A stretch of DNA of 64,000 nt, taken from assembly GCA_035048495.1 (NCBI GenBank), contig CM068543.1:31096096-31160095 (forward strand), written 5' to 3'. Source of the DNA: Euptelea pleiosperma (lineage: Eukaryota > Streptophyta > Magnoliopsida > Ranunculales > Eupteleaceae). Position 1 is the first letter of the stretch. Every line of letters begins with the position of its first letter. The notes beneath the pieces were generated by a model, which ran no database searches, was not told the DNA's origin, and worked only from the letters and a program-made list of their open reading frames with translations. Positions 11,872 through 22,430 of this stretch are shown piece by piece. The position numbers were made by a program, and so were the translations under genes.

Positions 11872-12268
11872 GGAAAAAGATGTAACAAGGTATGTTTGAA
11901 ACTGTTTCATTTGCGGAAGCGGCATTTTTTGTAGTCACCACTGTCATTTTGGCCCATTGACCGTATGGATGTTCATCGCACCCTTGGTGGATATACAAAC
12001 CAAAAATCACCCTTGTTGGTAATCTAAAACCATTAGATTTTAATACTTTTTAGCACTTTTTAAGGCGTTCTTATAGCCGGTGAATGCAACCATTTTTTGA
12101 GTGCTAAAACCAACGGCTTAAAACCATTAAACAAGCTGATTTTTGGTATGAATGTCTATTGAGGTGTTGGCTAAACATCCATGCCGTCAGTGGGCCTAGA
12201 TGGCAGCAGTGACTACCCACATTGCCGCTTCTGCAAATGAAAAGATCTCAGGTATACCTTGTTACATC
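11872..12268. mobile_element. Foldback MITE, GATGTAACAAGGTAT-end subfamily
   Basis: The left terminus GATGTAACAAGGTAT (from about 11879), then CATTTGCGGAAGCGGCA, is the inverse of the right terminus TGCCGCTTCTGCAAATG and ATACCTTGTTACATC (12224-12267). Inside are the shared family arms GACCGTATGGATGTTCATCG and TGGCTAAACATCCATGCCGT. It shares the core with its neighbours but has unrelated ends. Confidence 0.75.
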
Positions 12269-12349
12269 ACGACCCTCCTATGCACACCTTTTGAAATGAC
12301 AATTGAGCATTAATTCTCACTGAAAAGCCTACAAGCCTACCCTAAAAAG

Positions 12350-12715
12350 GGCAAGACTTGCCCGTCAGGTAGCTACCTGACCACCCACAATATAAGCTAC
12401 GTGGCAATTTATTAGAGGACACTGACCATATAGATATTTGTCCAATTTGTAAGTGAAAGTGGAACTACAAACCAAAAATTAGTCTGATTAGTGATTTCAA
12501 ACCGTTGGATCTTTACATGGAAATAATGGTAAATAATGCCCAAATTCCTATGGTTAAAATCAACCAACGAAAATGACTTCAACTAATGCTTAGAAATCAC
12601 TGATCAGGTTTATTTTGGGTCTATAGGTCCACCTAGGGATTGGTCAAACATCTATACGGTCAGTATCCTCTAATAAATTTCCACGTGGCAATATTGTGGG
12701 TGGTCAGGCAAGTCT
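12350..12715. mobile_element. Foldback MITE, GGGCAAGACTTGCC-end subfamily
   Basis: The left end has GGGCAAGACTTGCC and CTGACCACCCACAATAT. The right end has ATATTGTGGGTGGTCAGG and CAAGTCTTGCTCCC, its inverse. The core arms (GACCATATAGATATTTGTCC against GGTCAAACATCTATACGGTC) fold back on each other. The flanks TAAAAA and TTAAAA could be a short duplication, but this is uncertain. Confidence 0.72.
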
Positions 12716-12784
12716 TGCTCCCTTAAAACAATCAACTCCTTTTGCAAAAGCATACAGTAACCTACCCTAAAAAATAAAGTAAGA

Positions 12785-13169
12785 CTTTGATGACAGGGCC
12801 TTTCATCAAGGCCGATGACAGGGTGCAATAGAGCCACGTGGCATACTCTTAGATGACTGTGACCGTATGGATGTTTTTCCAATCCTTATATGGATCTACA
12901 AACAAAAATCAGATTGATTTGTGATTTCAAAGCTTTGGATCTTTGTACCTCAAATAATGGTCAATAATGCTCAAATTTCCCATGGTTAAAATTAACCCAT
13001 GAAAACAATTCCAATCCAATGCCTAGAAGTTACTAATCGGGCTGATTTTTTGTTTGTAGGTCCACTAATGATTGGCCAAACATCCATACGGTCAGAGTCC
13101 TCTAAGAGTGTTCCACGTGGCTCATATTGTGCTCTGTCATAGGCCTTGATGACAGGCCTGTCATCAAAG
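12785..13169. mobile_element. Complete foldback MITE, CTTTGATGACAGG termini
   Basis: Starts CTTTGATGACAGG at 12785 and ends with the exact inverse CCTGTCATCAAAG at 13169. Moving inward, both arms show a second GATGACAGG-type motif, a G-box (GCCACGTGGC, TCCACGTGGC), GACCGTATGGATGTTT against AAACATCCATACGGTC, and AATCAGATTGATTTG against CGGGCTGATTTTTTG. The arms meet around 12980, so almost all 385 bases are self-complementary. No convincing target duplication was found. Confidence 0.8.
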
Positions 13170-13879
13170 CTTTATTCCACTGGATAGCCTACACTAGCTG
13201 CCTACAATAGCCTACCCTAATAAATCAACTCCCTTTGCAAATGTCAAATCCCATGGTCCCACCCATTTTGTGCTATAAATTATAATATCAGAAAATAACA
13301 GAAAATATCGGAATCAAACGAAAAATATTAGAAAATAACGAAAAATATCAGCCGTTATAATCAAGGTTTAAATAGAAATATAACCATGTTGTTTTCGTTA
13401 TAACGGCCGTTATAACGAAAATCCGTTATTTTTTATATAACGGAACCGGTTATGTCCGAATCCATTATAACGGCCGTTATTTTCGTTATAACGACGTTAT
13501 TTTAAACCACGCCTTCATCTATCATTAATTTCTTAAATGCCCCTTTTAAAATTCCTCTTCCAACGTCTCTCCCTCTCCTTCATTTGTTTCTTAAATTCTT
13601 CATTTATTTCTCGATTTCAGAACCATTTAAAACCCTGCTTAAAAATCTAAGTCAGCATTTCCTCATTTCTACTTTCTTTTAAAAAAAAAAAAAATTTCCC
13701 CATTTCAACTCTTTTTCTTAATCTATTCTCAAAAACTCCATACACACTTAATCTATGCAATTAAAAGAATACATATATTTTAGATTTTATAAAAACTTAT
13801 ATTAAATACGAAATAGGTTCATTGGATTCCTTAGTCCAACTCTAACTATCCACGTGCAACGCACGTGTGCACCTACTAG

Positions 13880-14413
13880 TGTATAAAAATGTGCCATACA
13901 GGCCCACTGACCCACCACTTGATGGACCTACAGCAAAATTCAGTCTGATTGCTGATATCTAGCCATTGAATCTACCCAAAAAAAAAGTTTCAAATCATGG
14001 CTAGAAATCACCTGATGAAAAGCGTTCGAATCCAAATGGCTAGAGATTACAAATCAGGCTTACCAAAGATTAGTTTGATTGGTGACTTTCTAACTGTTCG
14101 ATTTTAGTCATTTTCATGGGTTGATTTTCATGTGGGTTCAAGCATTATTTGGGGTACTCAGATCCAACGACTAGAAATCACCAAGCCATTCTTCAGTAGT
14201 GATACAAGTCTCCTGATTGTTTCTAGAAAAGAAAGAACCCGCCAGAGCAACCTCCGCCCCTGGACCACCAATGGCAAGGGGACTCCCAATAAATGCTATT
14301 TCAAAGAAAATAGTAAGTTAAAGGTTGATTTGAGCTATTTATAATTGAATCCGGGTCGACTTTTAATTGAATGTGAACACACCTTTTCCTTGTTCAACTT
14401 GTGCATTTCTGTT
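13880..14413. other. Degraded foldback-related sequence, no gene
   Basis: Weak matches to foldback arms (GCAAAATTCAGTCTGATTGC near 13932, TGATTTTCATGTGG near 14123, GGTACTCAGATCCAACG near 14154). Nothing else is supported. Confidence 0.4.
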
Positions 14414-14421
14414 GATGAAAT

Positions 14422-14817
14422 CAAGGTTTAAAAAACAGCCGTTATAACGAAAATAACGGCCGTTATAACGGATTCGGACCTACCCCGTTACGATATGGAC
14501 CGTTAAAACGCCCAGAAAATAGCGGCCATTATTTTTCCGTTATAACGAAAATGGAAAATTTTGTGAAAAAAAACAGCCGTTATTTTCGTTATTTTCCGCT
14601 ATATTCCATTATTTTCCATTATTTTCCATTTTTGAAATTTTGAAATTCAAATTTTAAAATTAAAAATTTGAATTTCAGCGATTTTTTTCTGTTATTTCCC
14701 GTTATTTTTCCATTTTTTTCTGTTTTTGCCCCTGAGCGTTTTTTTTTTCGTTATAATGGAAAAAACAGTAACACCCCCAATCCGTTATACCGTTATAACA
14801 GTCCCCTTTAAACCTTG
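14422..14817. mobile_element. hAT MITE, CAAGGTTTAAA family, intact ends
   Basis: CAAGGTTTAAA at 14422 and the exact inverse TTTAAACCTTG ending at 14817 are flanked by identical octamers GATGAAAT (14414-14421 and 14818-14825). The interior repeats GTTATAACGG, CGTTATTTTC and related motifs in both orientations, so the element is rich in small palindromes. It has no coding capacity. It is the clearest copy of a family also seen at 11342, 42.66, 48530 and 51502. Confidence 0.92.
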
Positions 14818-15219
14818 GATGAAATAAATAACTAGGTCAGGCACATGTTGATGGCAAGACAACCATATCTTCACATGAAAGGAAAGCCACCCTTAGGGAA
14901 TTCTATGGACTGTACTTGTGTTCATTCCTGTTTTTTCTTGTTTTTTTTTGCTTAATGATATAACAGATTTCCTACTTTCTACATTTTACATATTCAAATC
15001 TGATTTTCTTTCTATGTTTTTTTAACAATCTTGCAGCTGTCTCTACCATCTTAAACCTTAAAATTATTTCTTGATTTAATAGATAATGGTGACTCGCCAA
15101 TGGACTGATCTGCATATGAACATCCCAGCGCTGTGCAAACTTGATTGCTCATTGTAAGAAGCCAAACTCTCACTGATTGATCCTTTGGAGTTGAAGAGAC
15201 TCAAATGTTATGTATGGAC

Positions 15220-15560
15220 TTTAATACCTTTTTCTGGCGTTCATAAAACACCATAAAATTCTTTTCTGGCGTTCAATGAACGCCATAAAGAACACTGTAA
15301 AAGGTTATGCCATGCTTTTGGAAGTTCAACAATGGCGTTCAAGGAACACTATAAATATATGGTGTTCATAAAACTCTATTAACTTATAGCGTTTGTGAAC
15401 GCCGTAAATATAGATTTTGTACACCATTATTTGAGACACTACCAGTGTTATTGCGTAACAGTATGGGGTTTAGTGAACGCCATCATTGTATTTTTTACTT
15501 TTTTAAAAAACATGGCATTTTCTGAACGCTGTCGTTTTAGTTTTTATTTTTTTAATATAA
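15220..15560. repeat. CACTA-like subterminal repeats (GGCGTTCA / TGAACGCC)
   Basis: About eight motifs of the type GGCGTTCA or TGAACGCC, some paired as imperfect palindromes (GGCGTTCAATGAACGCC near 15264), occur within 340 bases and alternate in orientation. Dense short repeats in both orientations are typical of subterminal regions of CACTA elements, where transposase binds. No CACTA terminus was located, so the class is an inference. Confidence 0.5.
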
Positions 15561-15599
15561 AGAGTGCACCCTATATTAATGCAATAAAATTCCCTGTGA

Positions 15600-17280
15600 A
15601 ACTCTACACATTTTAATCACATTGCCTACACATGTTTCGTAAAAAAAAAATACCACATTCACATTCCATGCAATAAAAATAGTAATTCTATTGTTTGAAA
15701 TCCAAAAAGGTCCGCTCTTGGCCATTCCACACAACACTATAAAATATAAATTTAACAACTTGATTCAAGTGTTGAATATTACAACCAAGACAAATTCGAA
15801 GTGCAAAATGAATTCAAGAAGTAACTCCCCCTCCTATCCTCTCCCGTGAAAATACATAAGACCATAAAAATACATAAGAGGAACCAATGACTCCTTTCCC
15901 AGCCCCAGGAAGAAGAAAAAAAATCACAATAGGTAAACATTGATGATGATTTCAGAGGTTTATAAGTTCACGGTTCTCAAACACTTCTGGTGGATTGCTT
16001 CAAACAGGTCAAGTCTTTAAGTAGATTGGGTTTGAATGAGATACTTGAAAGAAATTTTTTATTTGTGCATGTTCATTGTAATGTTCCGGGTTTGGTGGAA
16101 AATCATGAAGATCAGAAAAGTATGCAGTGAATAATATCATAAACTTGATAGGTAACTGTAACCGAAAGGTACGAAACAAAACTCTGGTTATACCCATGGC
16201 ATCTTGCTAGTGTTCTTGTTAAAACATATGATGAGTGTGTCAGATGTTATTTAGACATTAGCACATGAACAAAAGTCTCCTTTCTTTTTAATGATGTTTA
16301 GAACCCGAGGGCTTGCTGTTTCTAGTGAACTTTGGAAGCTAGGAGTCTGATTCAATGTCTAAACAATGTTGCAAAGGATTAGAGGGTGTTTTGGAATCTC
16401 AAATGGTGAGTTTTTTTTGTGCTCTGGATAGAACCTAATCTGTAAGCAAGTGCTAAAGTTGGGTGGTGTAAGCTTGCTCGGTTAAAAAATAACGTACCAA
16501 GGCATAGTTTTATCACTTGGAAAAAGCTTTGACAAAAATCACCAGCTCAAAATCTATTGATAAAGTTGAAGATCATCAGCTTTTCTTGATTTATTTTAGG
16601 TTGGAATCACAGTAAAAAGCGTATACCACCTTTTCTTCACCTACGCATTCTACATCGGTCCGTGTCATTCTATATAAATGCATTACTAACAACAAAAGCT
16701 TACAGGATTCCAAGTTGAAGTTGCAAGGGTCTTGAAACATTTTGGAGACAATTCGGTAAGCATACCACCAGTAAGTTTGCTATTTGAAGCACGGCCAATC
16801 ATTTTTGAATTGAAAGGGAACTCCAGAAATTTCAAATAAAGACTTAATAGTGGAACAAATAGCAATATTCAAGCTCATTTAACTCGTTGATCTTTAACTT
16901 TGAAATTCTGCTATACTTTTTTATCCCTCTTTAATGTTTTAACTAAAAATTACGTGATAGATCTGCAAAAACCCGAAAATTTTCAGCAGATCTCTACCTT
17001 CCAGATAAAATAGCAGGAATTGAAGATTACGGAGAGAAATATAGATACCCTAATTACTCAAGAATGCTGAATTTTCATCACATCTTTAATCTTTTGAATC
17101 AAAAAACGTAATTTCAAGTACATTTAAGAACATGCAACCCGAAAACCCTAACTAAATTTCAACCTAGTTCTACTCACACAACAGAACTTCTGTAAATGAT
17201 AATGAAATAGCAAATTCGGTAACAAGATTGTTTAAAAGCTATAGATGAAACGAAACAACCGACCTTTTCCATTGACGGGA
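15600..17280. other. No gene recognised
   Basis: AT-rich sequence with only short, unconvincing open frames. It lies downstream of the glucosylceramidase-like exons on the minus strand, and I could not find the next expected exon of that family (VKFxxGxxYHRRYTKFYG) here. Confidence 0.4.
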
Positions 17281-17288
17281 GATGAAAC

Positions 17289-18299
17289 TGAAGACGACCA
17301 TGCTAAAGCAAATGCAACGGTGCACTTTCCATGAGGTTCTACCCACGTGGAAGCTGAAGGTGCTGCACAAAGTATCTTTCCAGGCAATGACGGCATGCTA
17401 GGGCCGGCATTGAAGTTTTCCCGATCAAAATGCCCATCCTTAATACATAAGCACATAAGTTAGCAAATAAATATAACGATATTTACAAGAGGGAAGACTA
17501 CCAAACAACTACTTCTGTGTTTAAAAAACCTAGCAAAGTACTTTATCAAGGATGGAACACACCAACCCACTTTAGGAATCATTTATTCAATTAAAAATCA
17601 TTAAAAAAAAGGATGTCAAGATGTATGTTGGGATGTGTATGTCCGTGTGTCGATGTGTCCGAAATGGCAAAAAAACATAACAGCAACATGTCCTTATTAG
17701 ATAGATACAGGGACAAAAAAAATTTCAGTATAGTGTCACACTCAATCGTGGGTCATTTTTAGTTTTTGACTTCTACTTTTTTTTTTTTATATTTTATGCT
17801 AAAAAGGCCCCTAATGGTTTAAAAAAGACAAAGTTAATGAGGCTCTAAACAGGGTGTCCACAACAGCTACAAAGATATGGATCCTATTTTTTTTTTTTAA
17901 ATTGAAAAAGACTAAGGGAAACTGGAAAGATCAGGTCAGGTTCAAATCAAGTAAAAACCAGAAAATAAGAGCAACAGGCATATAATGCCAGCCTGACTAG
18001 CAGGAAGTGTTACCTGTGCCATTGTGCCCCACATATCCTTAGCTGTAATATGACTGCTAAGTCCCATCTTAATAAATATTGAACTTTGATTTCCAGTTTC
18101 GAGTATTTACTTCAATTTTTCATGGAAGCAACTGTGTCAATTCATAAGAATCATGACGGATCTCATTCAATACCCGTGGTTACAAGCAAGTTGACAGTAC
18201 ATACCGTGTAAACAAAGACAGCGGTTGGGAGACTGCTATCTCGATAATTATGAGGTATGAATGGTGATATTTGGCGACAAGAGACCTTCAATTCTGGGT
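17289..18299 (-). pseudogene. Non-lysosomal glucosylceramidase-like (GBA2) exon fragments
   Basis: Three minus-strand exons are readable. Exon a (18299-18205, acceptor TTTCCCAG, donor GTATGT) encodes [20 protein letters not shown]. Exon b (about 18064-18014, donor GTAACA) encodes HITAKDMWGTMAQ. Exon c (17438-17289, acceptor ATTAAG) encodes [16 protein letters not shown] and [20 protein letters not shown]. All match plant GBA2-type glucosylceramidases (bile acid beta-glucosidase family), which cleave glucosylceramide. The segment normally between a and b (the TWAN and LLHHKT region) is absent, and neither the N-terminal exons nor the catalytic GH116 part was seen, so this is probably a gene fragment. 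Confidence 0.78.
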
Positions 18300-18309
18300 C
18301 TGGGAAATG

Positions 18310-19720
18310 AGAGTTCAAAGTTCAGAGACATTTCTCTAGGGAATATAAAAATGTTTAGCCAACATAAAAGGTGAAAGACTTGTCCAAAAAAAAGGTGAAA
18401 GTAAAACAGTTTAAAAGAAGCACAATAATATGTTATAGTAGATCAATACTTGCAGACAGTACCATGATATATCATCCACGCCCTTGGAAATAGAGCATTG
18501 TATGTGGAATGCTGCCCACTCAAATTCCAGCCCCATGATGATCATGATATACCCAGATCACCAGATTTACTGAAAGAGAATGAGACCAAAACCTAAGGCA
18601 CACCCTAGAGCTTGTTAACCATGCATACATCTTAAACTTAAGAAAAATCCGTAACATATGGAAGCATCTCTTTTCTCTCAGTACCAACAGAGCTAAATAT
18701 AAAATTCAGAATGTTGTACCCTCAATTCCCAAATATATTAACATGAACAAGATTGAGGCAGGCCCAGGGGTATATCTCATCCTCATTATCTATAACTCTT
18801 TATTTGCAACAAAAAGCACACTCTATTTACAGTTATTAGACCGCCATAGATGCTGAAATTATTTAGCATGAACTTCATTTGCGAACATGATCAGCCACAA
18901 GATAGTTTAAAGCAGACCACTCTCATTATATGCTTGCAAATTGCAAGAATCCAAAGGAGGGGGAGCTGGATCCCAAATGGAAAATTGTCCGCCAGAATTG
19001 TTTAAGAATATTCATTACATTTCTTTCCAATTTCTGTCTCAATGAGAATATAAAAGTTACATAATCAATGTTATTACGTCGTGCAGTTAGTGACTTAACT
19101 ATAGCCAACAAGCAGAAACATCCTCAGATGAAGAAGATGGAAAAAATTGATCAAAGAGTTGGTGCTCAAGATGGCATACCTGCAATTAACAATACCTTCA
19201 ATCAAAGGACTTCAAAAACTATATTTCAAGTGATAAAGAATAGTTGAATTTGACATGTGTAAGGAATCAGACCAATAAAACAACTATTTCACTTGTAATA
19301 ACTTGAGCATACTCTTTCCTTGAAGATCTGCTTTCAATTTCCCCCAACACTGCCTTGAGTTGCAAATCATGACAATAGGTCAGTCATCTAGATTAACCAA
19401 CCATAATAAGAAACATCATATTTTAGTAAAAGTAGTAGTATTGCTTTAAAAACATCATATTTTAGCTTTCTAAGCATTAAACACAATTTAGCTAATATAT
19501 CTAAGCGAATCTCATTGTATTTTGTAGTATACAGTGTTGTAAAGGTAATATCATTGCTTCAAACATCATATTTTTAACTTGCATAAGGATTAAATATAGT
19601 TAACTGTAATGTATCTTTGCGTATCTTGGTGCATCAGTGTATTTCACAGCATATCTGGAATGTATCAGTATGTATCGTGGTACGTAATGATTTTTCAAGT
19701 TACCGATACAATAAACCTAG
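18310..19720. other. No gene proven; possible exon-like islands
   Basis: Upstream of the glucosylceramidase-like exons on the minus strand. A possible short exon at 19180-19110 (FDQFFPSSSSEDVSAC) occurs, but no family is recognisable. The rest is AT-rich. Confidence 0.25.
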
Positions 19721-19727
19721 CTTTAGA

Positions 19728-19883
19728 TTTGGCTAATTGAGTGTGTTACAAAGTGCCAATTACGCATGGGCAGCAAAATTAAGCATGAGCAGCAAGACTG
19801 AATTAAGCATGGGCAGCAAAATTAATTTCACAGCAAAACTAAGCATGGGCAGCACATATATTTGGCTAATTGAGTGTGCTACA
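19728..19883. repeat. Minisatellite with flanking direct repeat
   Basis: Four copies of a GCATGGGCAGCAAAATTAA-type unit (one shortened to CAGCAAAACTAA) lie between two near-identical copies of TTTGGCTAATTGAGTGTG (19728 and 19861). This suggests local slippage combined with a short direct duplication. Confidence 0.7.
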
Positions 19884-19889
19884 TGCTCG

Positions 19890-21600
19890 ACCCATTTCTA
19901 TTAATAGAAACAAAATTGAAAAAATGCAAAATGAGGAGCATATAGGATTCATACACTGTCTAATGGCAGATTTTGATTTCTTATTCGAAAAACCAACAAC
20001 ATGAGTTTTCATAGAATTGAAAGCATCCTCAGATGTGGTTATAGAGGAATATCTGAAACAAGTAAGAGAATGATTGCCTACCAACACAACTTGAAGATCA
20101 AAAGACCTGCAAGACTGGCCTCTTCCCAACCCTCTTGATCTCAACAGCTGGACCTTCTTGGTTAATTTCATTGGAAAAGTCACCTCCTACAAAAGAAGAA
20201 TGTGGGATGCAAGTATAAACTTATTGTAACTGATTAAAAACTAAGAACCCACAAGTATGGCGATGGTAACTCACATCGAAATGAACTTTAGGCTTCCGTT
20301 GCCTTTACCCCTCCCTCTCTCTAAGTAATCATCCTCCGTTATGCTTGAACTTGATGCATTCCACTTAACTGATTGAGCAACTAGAGTGCAAACAAGAAGA
20401 CAAGAGTTAGATCACAGAAGTATAACTAGAATAGATATGTTACTTCACAAGTTCAAGGTCCTTACAAGAGTCAAGAGGAATCCACACTACTATAATGCCT
20501 AAACATTACCAAATAATTTCTGCAGTTGCCTAATAAGCAATGCAAGTAAAGAACTTGAGTAGCACATGATTAAATTATTAGATCAAGCAGTTATATCATT
20601 GTTTTAAATGGCTCGTTAGGCTTTAGACTCAAAGAGAAGCTGAAGGAATACTTCCTTTAGGCTTACAATAAGGTTCAACTTTGAGGACGCATATAGAAAT
20701 CCCAAATTTTTGCTAATTATTCAACAAGTTGAGACAGCTCATGACTATCAGTCAATAATAAAGAAGAACCAGGAAAGTATTATTATGCACAAGCTCATAT
20801 TTGTTTTGTTGTTTGCATAAACATGATTGTTGAATAAAACTTATAAGGTAATAATACATAGCTATCGTTAGTAAAACAAAAGAATGAGGAAAATATAGTA
20901 CCCATTGTGTAGACCAAAGATGGTCAATCAATGGCATAATAGTACAAGTGGGGCACATACAGGGGTAGGAACCCACAATTAAAGAAAGAGCCTAGTTTTT
21001 TTAGACAAAAAATTCATTCCTTGGTTCAAATATAAAAAGAAGAGAAGAAAGAAAACATTTAAGAATCCAACAAATAAATGATTAAAATTAACAGATAAAA
21101 AGAAGGCTAAGAACCTTGAAAGAAATAATTATTGAACTTGCTGTAAATTGGTATAAAAATGACTAGCAATGTTGTTGTGGAATATCAACTAGAATCGACA
21201 GCAATGCAAAATAGGAACAGAAAAATTAAGGAACAATCACACTCAAAGATTCATGTGGTTCGCCACTAAAGCAAAAGAAGAAATAGTCAACAACAAGGGG
21301 AAATTAAATTTTTTTGATGATGAACATACACATGCTAAGCATCATAAACCTCCAGTGGTACTTTTTCAATATTTAACAAGTTCAATGGTTTGAAAAGATA
21401 GTTGCTCAACTTTATCCATTTGGAATCAACTCTGACCATATATAATTATTTCACCAACCTTCATGTTGTATCCTCATGTTCACAATGTAATTCCTAGCCA
21501 TATCACATTCTCATATCAAGATGGAGTGGTATTATGACTAACCGACAGAATCCAGTGAGCAAGAGAGATCATGAGATGGTAATGCTGGACAAATGCATAT
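19890..21600. other. No gene recognised
   Basis: Contains exon-like islands on the minus strand (20183-20090, 20380-20275 with WNASSSSITEDDYLERGRGK), possibly parts of an unrecognised gene. I could not assign a family or link them. Confidence 0.25.
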
Positions 21601-21623
21601 AAAAGCCAATAAACATATGCACC

Positions 21624-22430
21624 CTAAAGAAGTTCTGCAATCATATAAATGAAAAATGCATGGAAAAAATAGTTTCCATGCCTTGACCACATGAACATCG
21701 GCCCCTTAATGTTAAGAATAATAGAGTACAGGTCCGCTTGCTTGCCTTCAAAGACTCTCTGGTTTCTCTCTTTCCAAATACCCCAAATAATCGCTAGAGG
21801 AGTCATTCTCCATAAAACATTCCCTCTTGAAGAAAAGACTTTAGATTTCCAGTTGAAAAGGAGGGCCACGAGATTTCGGCATAACCCAACTCACTCCGAA
21901 TTCTAACAAGAAGGCACTCCAAATCCTCGTAGCCAACTCATAATGCAAAAGGAGATGATCCACTGATTCCCCATTGTTTCTGCACATCCAGCAGTAGTGC
22001 ACCATGGTAAACCCTCTAGCTATCAGGTGGTCCACAATAAGGATCTTATCCAAAAAAGCTTCCCAAGCAAAGAAAGCTACTTTAGAGAGGATCTTAGACT
22101 TCCAAACCATGGAGATTGGAAAAGGAGTGCCCTATGTTCTTTGCATTGCCACATAGAAAGAACTCACTGTGAAAGATCCCCCTTTGGTCCAAAAACTACA
22201 ATCCACATGTGTTGTGTCTTCACAGGTACAACACACCTCCTACTTGGTTGGCAAAGGGACAAGCTGAAAGCACAAAGACCTTGTATGACGGCTAGCACCT
22301 CAATCTCATTCATGTCTTTAGTATTAATTGCGGCGCCGAGAAGGCCATCATGTACCCACCCAAATGATCACGAAAGAGACCCCAATTCTGTATACCCAAA
22401 TCCAAGAACTACCCTTGAGGCTAACTTAAG
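21624..22430 (-). mobile_element. L1-type LINE fragment (RNase H-like and zf-RVT)
   Basis: Minus-strand translation of 22110-21841 (SKVAFFAWEAFLDKILIVDH, then HYCWMCRNNGESVDHLLLHY) is the zinc-binding region that follows the RT in plant L1 LINEs. Next comes WRMTPLAIIWGIWKERNQRVF at 21825-21740. Around 22400-22250 the sequence (INTKDMNEIEVLAVIQGL) resembles the RNase H-like module, which would normally follow rather than precede zf-RVT. Stops and frameshifts show decay. Confidence 0.75.

Larger units (their letters stand above)
11342..13511. mobile_element. Composite hAT-like element inside the Helitron
   Basis: The left end CAAGGTTTAAA starts at 11342 and the right end TTTAAACCACG ends at 13511; they are inverted with a few mismatches. 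The flanking octamers CCTTCATC at 11334-11341 and 13512-13519 are identical, the 8-bp duplication expected of hAT insertions. Both ends have GTTATAACGG-rich subterminal sequence. The middle (11.56-13.2 kb) is filled with foldback MITEs, and a second internal CAAGGTTTAAA occurs near 13372. The element may have grown by insertions, or by recombination between two copies. Confidence 0.8.
11018..13879 (+). mobile_element. Non-autonomous Helitron, interrupted by a hAT element
   Basis: The 5' end is TCTATACTACTTCTAAATG at 11018, preceded by A. The 3' end is CTAG at 13876-13879, followed by T, as expected for Helitron insertion between A and T. Eight bases before CTAG lies a hairpin, CACGTGCaacGCACGTG (13851-13867, 7-bp stem). 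Removing the inserted element at 11342-13511 and one target copy leaves about 680 bp of pyrimidine-rich sequence with no coding capacity. Two similar segments (about 11076-11145 and 11238-11317, each with CCTACTTTCAATACACTTCT) form an internal duplication. It has no Rep/helicase, so it would need one in trans. Confidence 0.8.

Noticed and set aside
12785..13169. Foldback elements as CRISPR-like or riboswitch structures
   Set aside because: The context is a plant nuclear genome and the repeats are dispersed transposons, not regularly spaced spacers or leader RNAs.
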